Of a stretch of 5,260 nucleotides of DNA, positions 5,186-5,260 are shown piece after piece (the stretch's first letter is position 1; every line of letters begins with the position of its first letter). The position numbers and the translations under genes were made by a program. The notes below the pieces were generated by a model. That model saw only the letters and a list, made by a program, of their open reading frames with translations, ran no database searches and had not been told where the DNA came from. Origin of the DNA: Nitrospira sp. (GTDB lineage Bacteria; Nitrospirota; Nitrospiria; Nitrospirales; Nitrospiraceae); NCBI GenBank assembly GCA_025363325.1, contig JANYEF010000180.1, forward strand, positions 1-5,260, written 5' to 3'.

Positions 5186-5260
5186 GCCACCTCCCCTCTA
5201 ACAGGCTCTGGAAAAGCCATTTCGGCACAACAAAACCTCGATGGCCTAGGCGCCTGGGAC
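5186..5260. other. Noncoding end of window, no clear terminator
   Basis: The 75 bases after the last stop contain no supported gene. GGCT (5204-5207) and AGCC (5215-5218) make only a 4-bp stem without a U-run. A 14-base near-palindrome at 5245-5258, with perfect core AGGCGCCT at 5248-5255, sits at the edge and may be part of a structure continuing outside the window. Confidence 0.4.

Noticed and set aside
5204..5223. Rho-independent terminator after the last gene
   Set aside because: The stem is only 4 bp and no T-run follows.

Overview
The window is bacterial, compact and moderately GC-rich. It carries two divergent gene clusters around a roughly 210-base intergenic region (3089-3307). The style of the proteins and a fold-back repeat at the left end recall Nitrospira (Nitrospirota) genomes. 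That assignment is from memory of similar sequences, not from a search, and is held at about even confidence.

Minus-strand cluster, read right to left: (1) an exported protein of the alkaline phosphatase/phosphodiesterase superfamily (3088-2081), whose fold motifs are recognisable but whose catalytic nucleophile and metal ligands all appear substituted; (2) a small exported protein of unknown family with two cysteines (2072-1638), 8 bases downstream; (3) a cytosolic HEAT-repeat protein of 454 residues (1624-260), 13 bases further on, with its Shine-Dalgarno sequence overlapping the previous stop codon; (4) beyond an inverted-repeat element (58-184, plus an orphan arm at 244-260), the first 13 codons of a further gene (40 to 1) that leaves the window. 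The tight spacing of 1-3 indicates a single transcription unit.

Plus-strand cluster: (5) an exported protein of 431 residues (3308-4603) with an LPP20/FlgT-N-like domain, a Gln-rich coiled coil, a long Pro-rich tail and a Gly/His-rich end; (6) 3 bases later, a 192-residue exported protein or possible lipoprotein (4607-5185) with a second LPP20-like domain. The two domains align with each other, so these look like partner envelope proteins of related fold.

The divergent region holds several inverted repeats. It also holds candidate promoters for the two directions whose -10 hexamers fall on the same bases, which would couple the clusters antagonistically if both are real. The most notable points are the apparent pseudo-phosphatase and the paired LPP20-like exported proteins. 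The joint role of the clusters is not known; a cell-envelope function is inferred from four of the five complete proteins carrying export signals.
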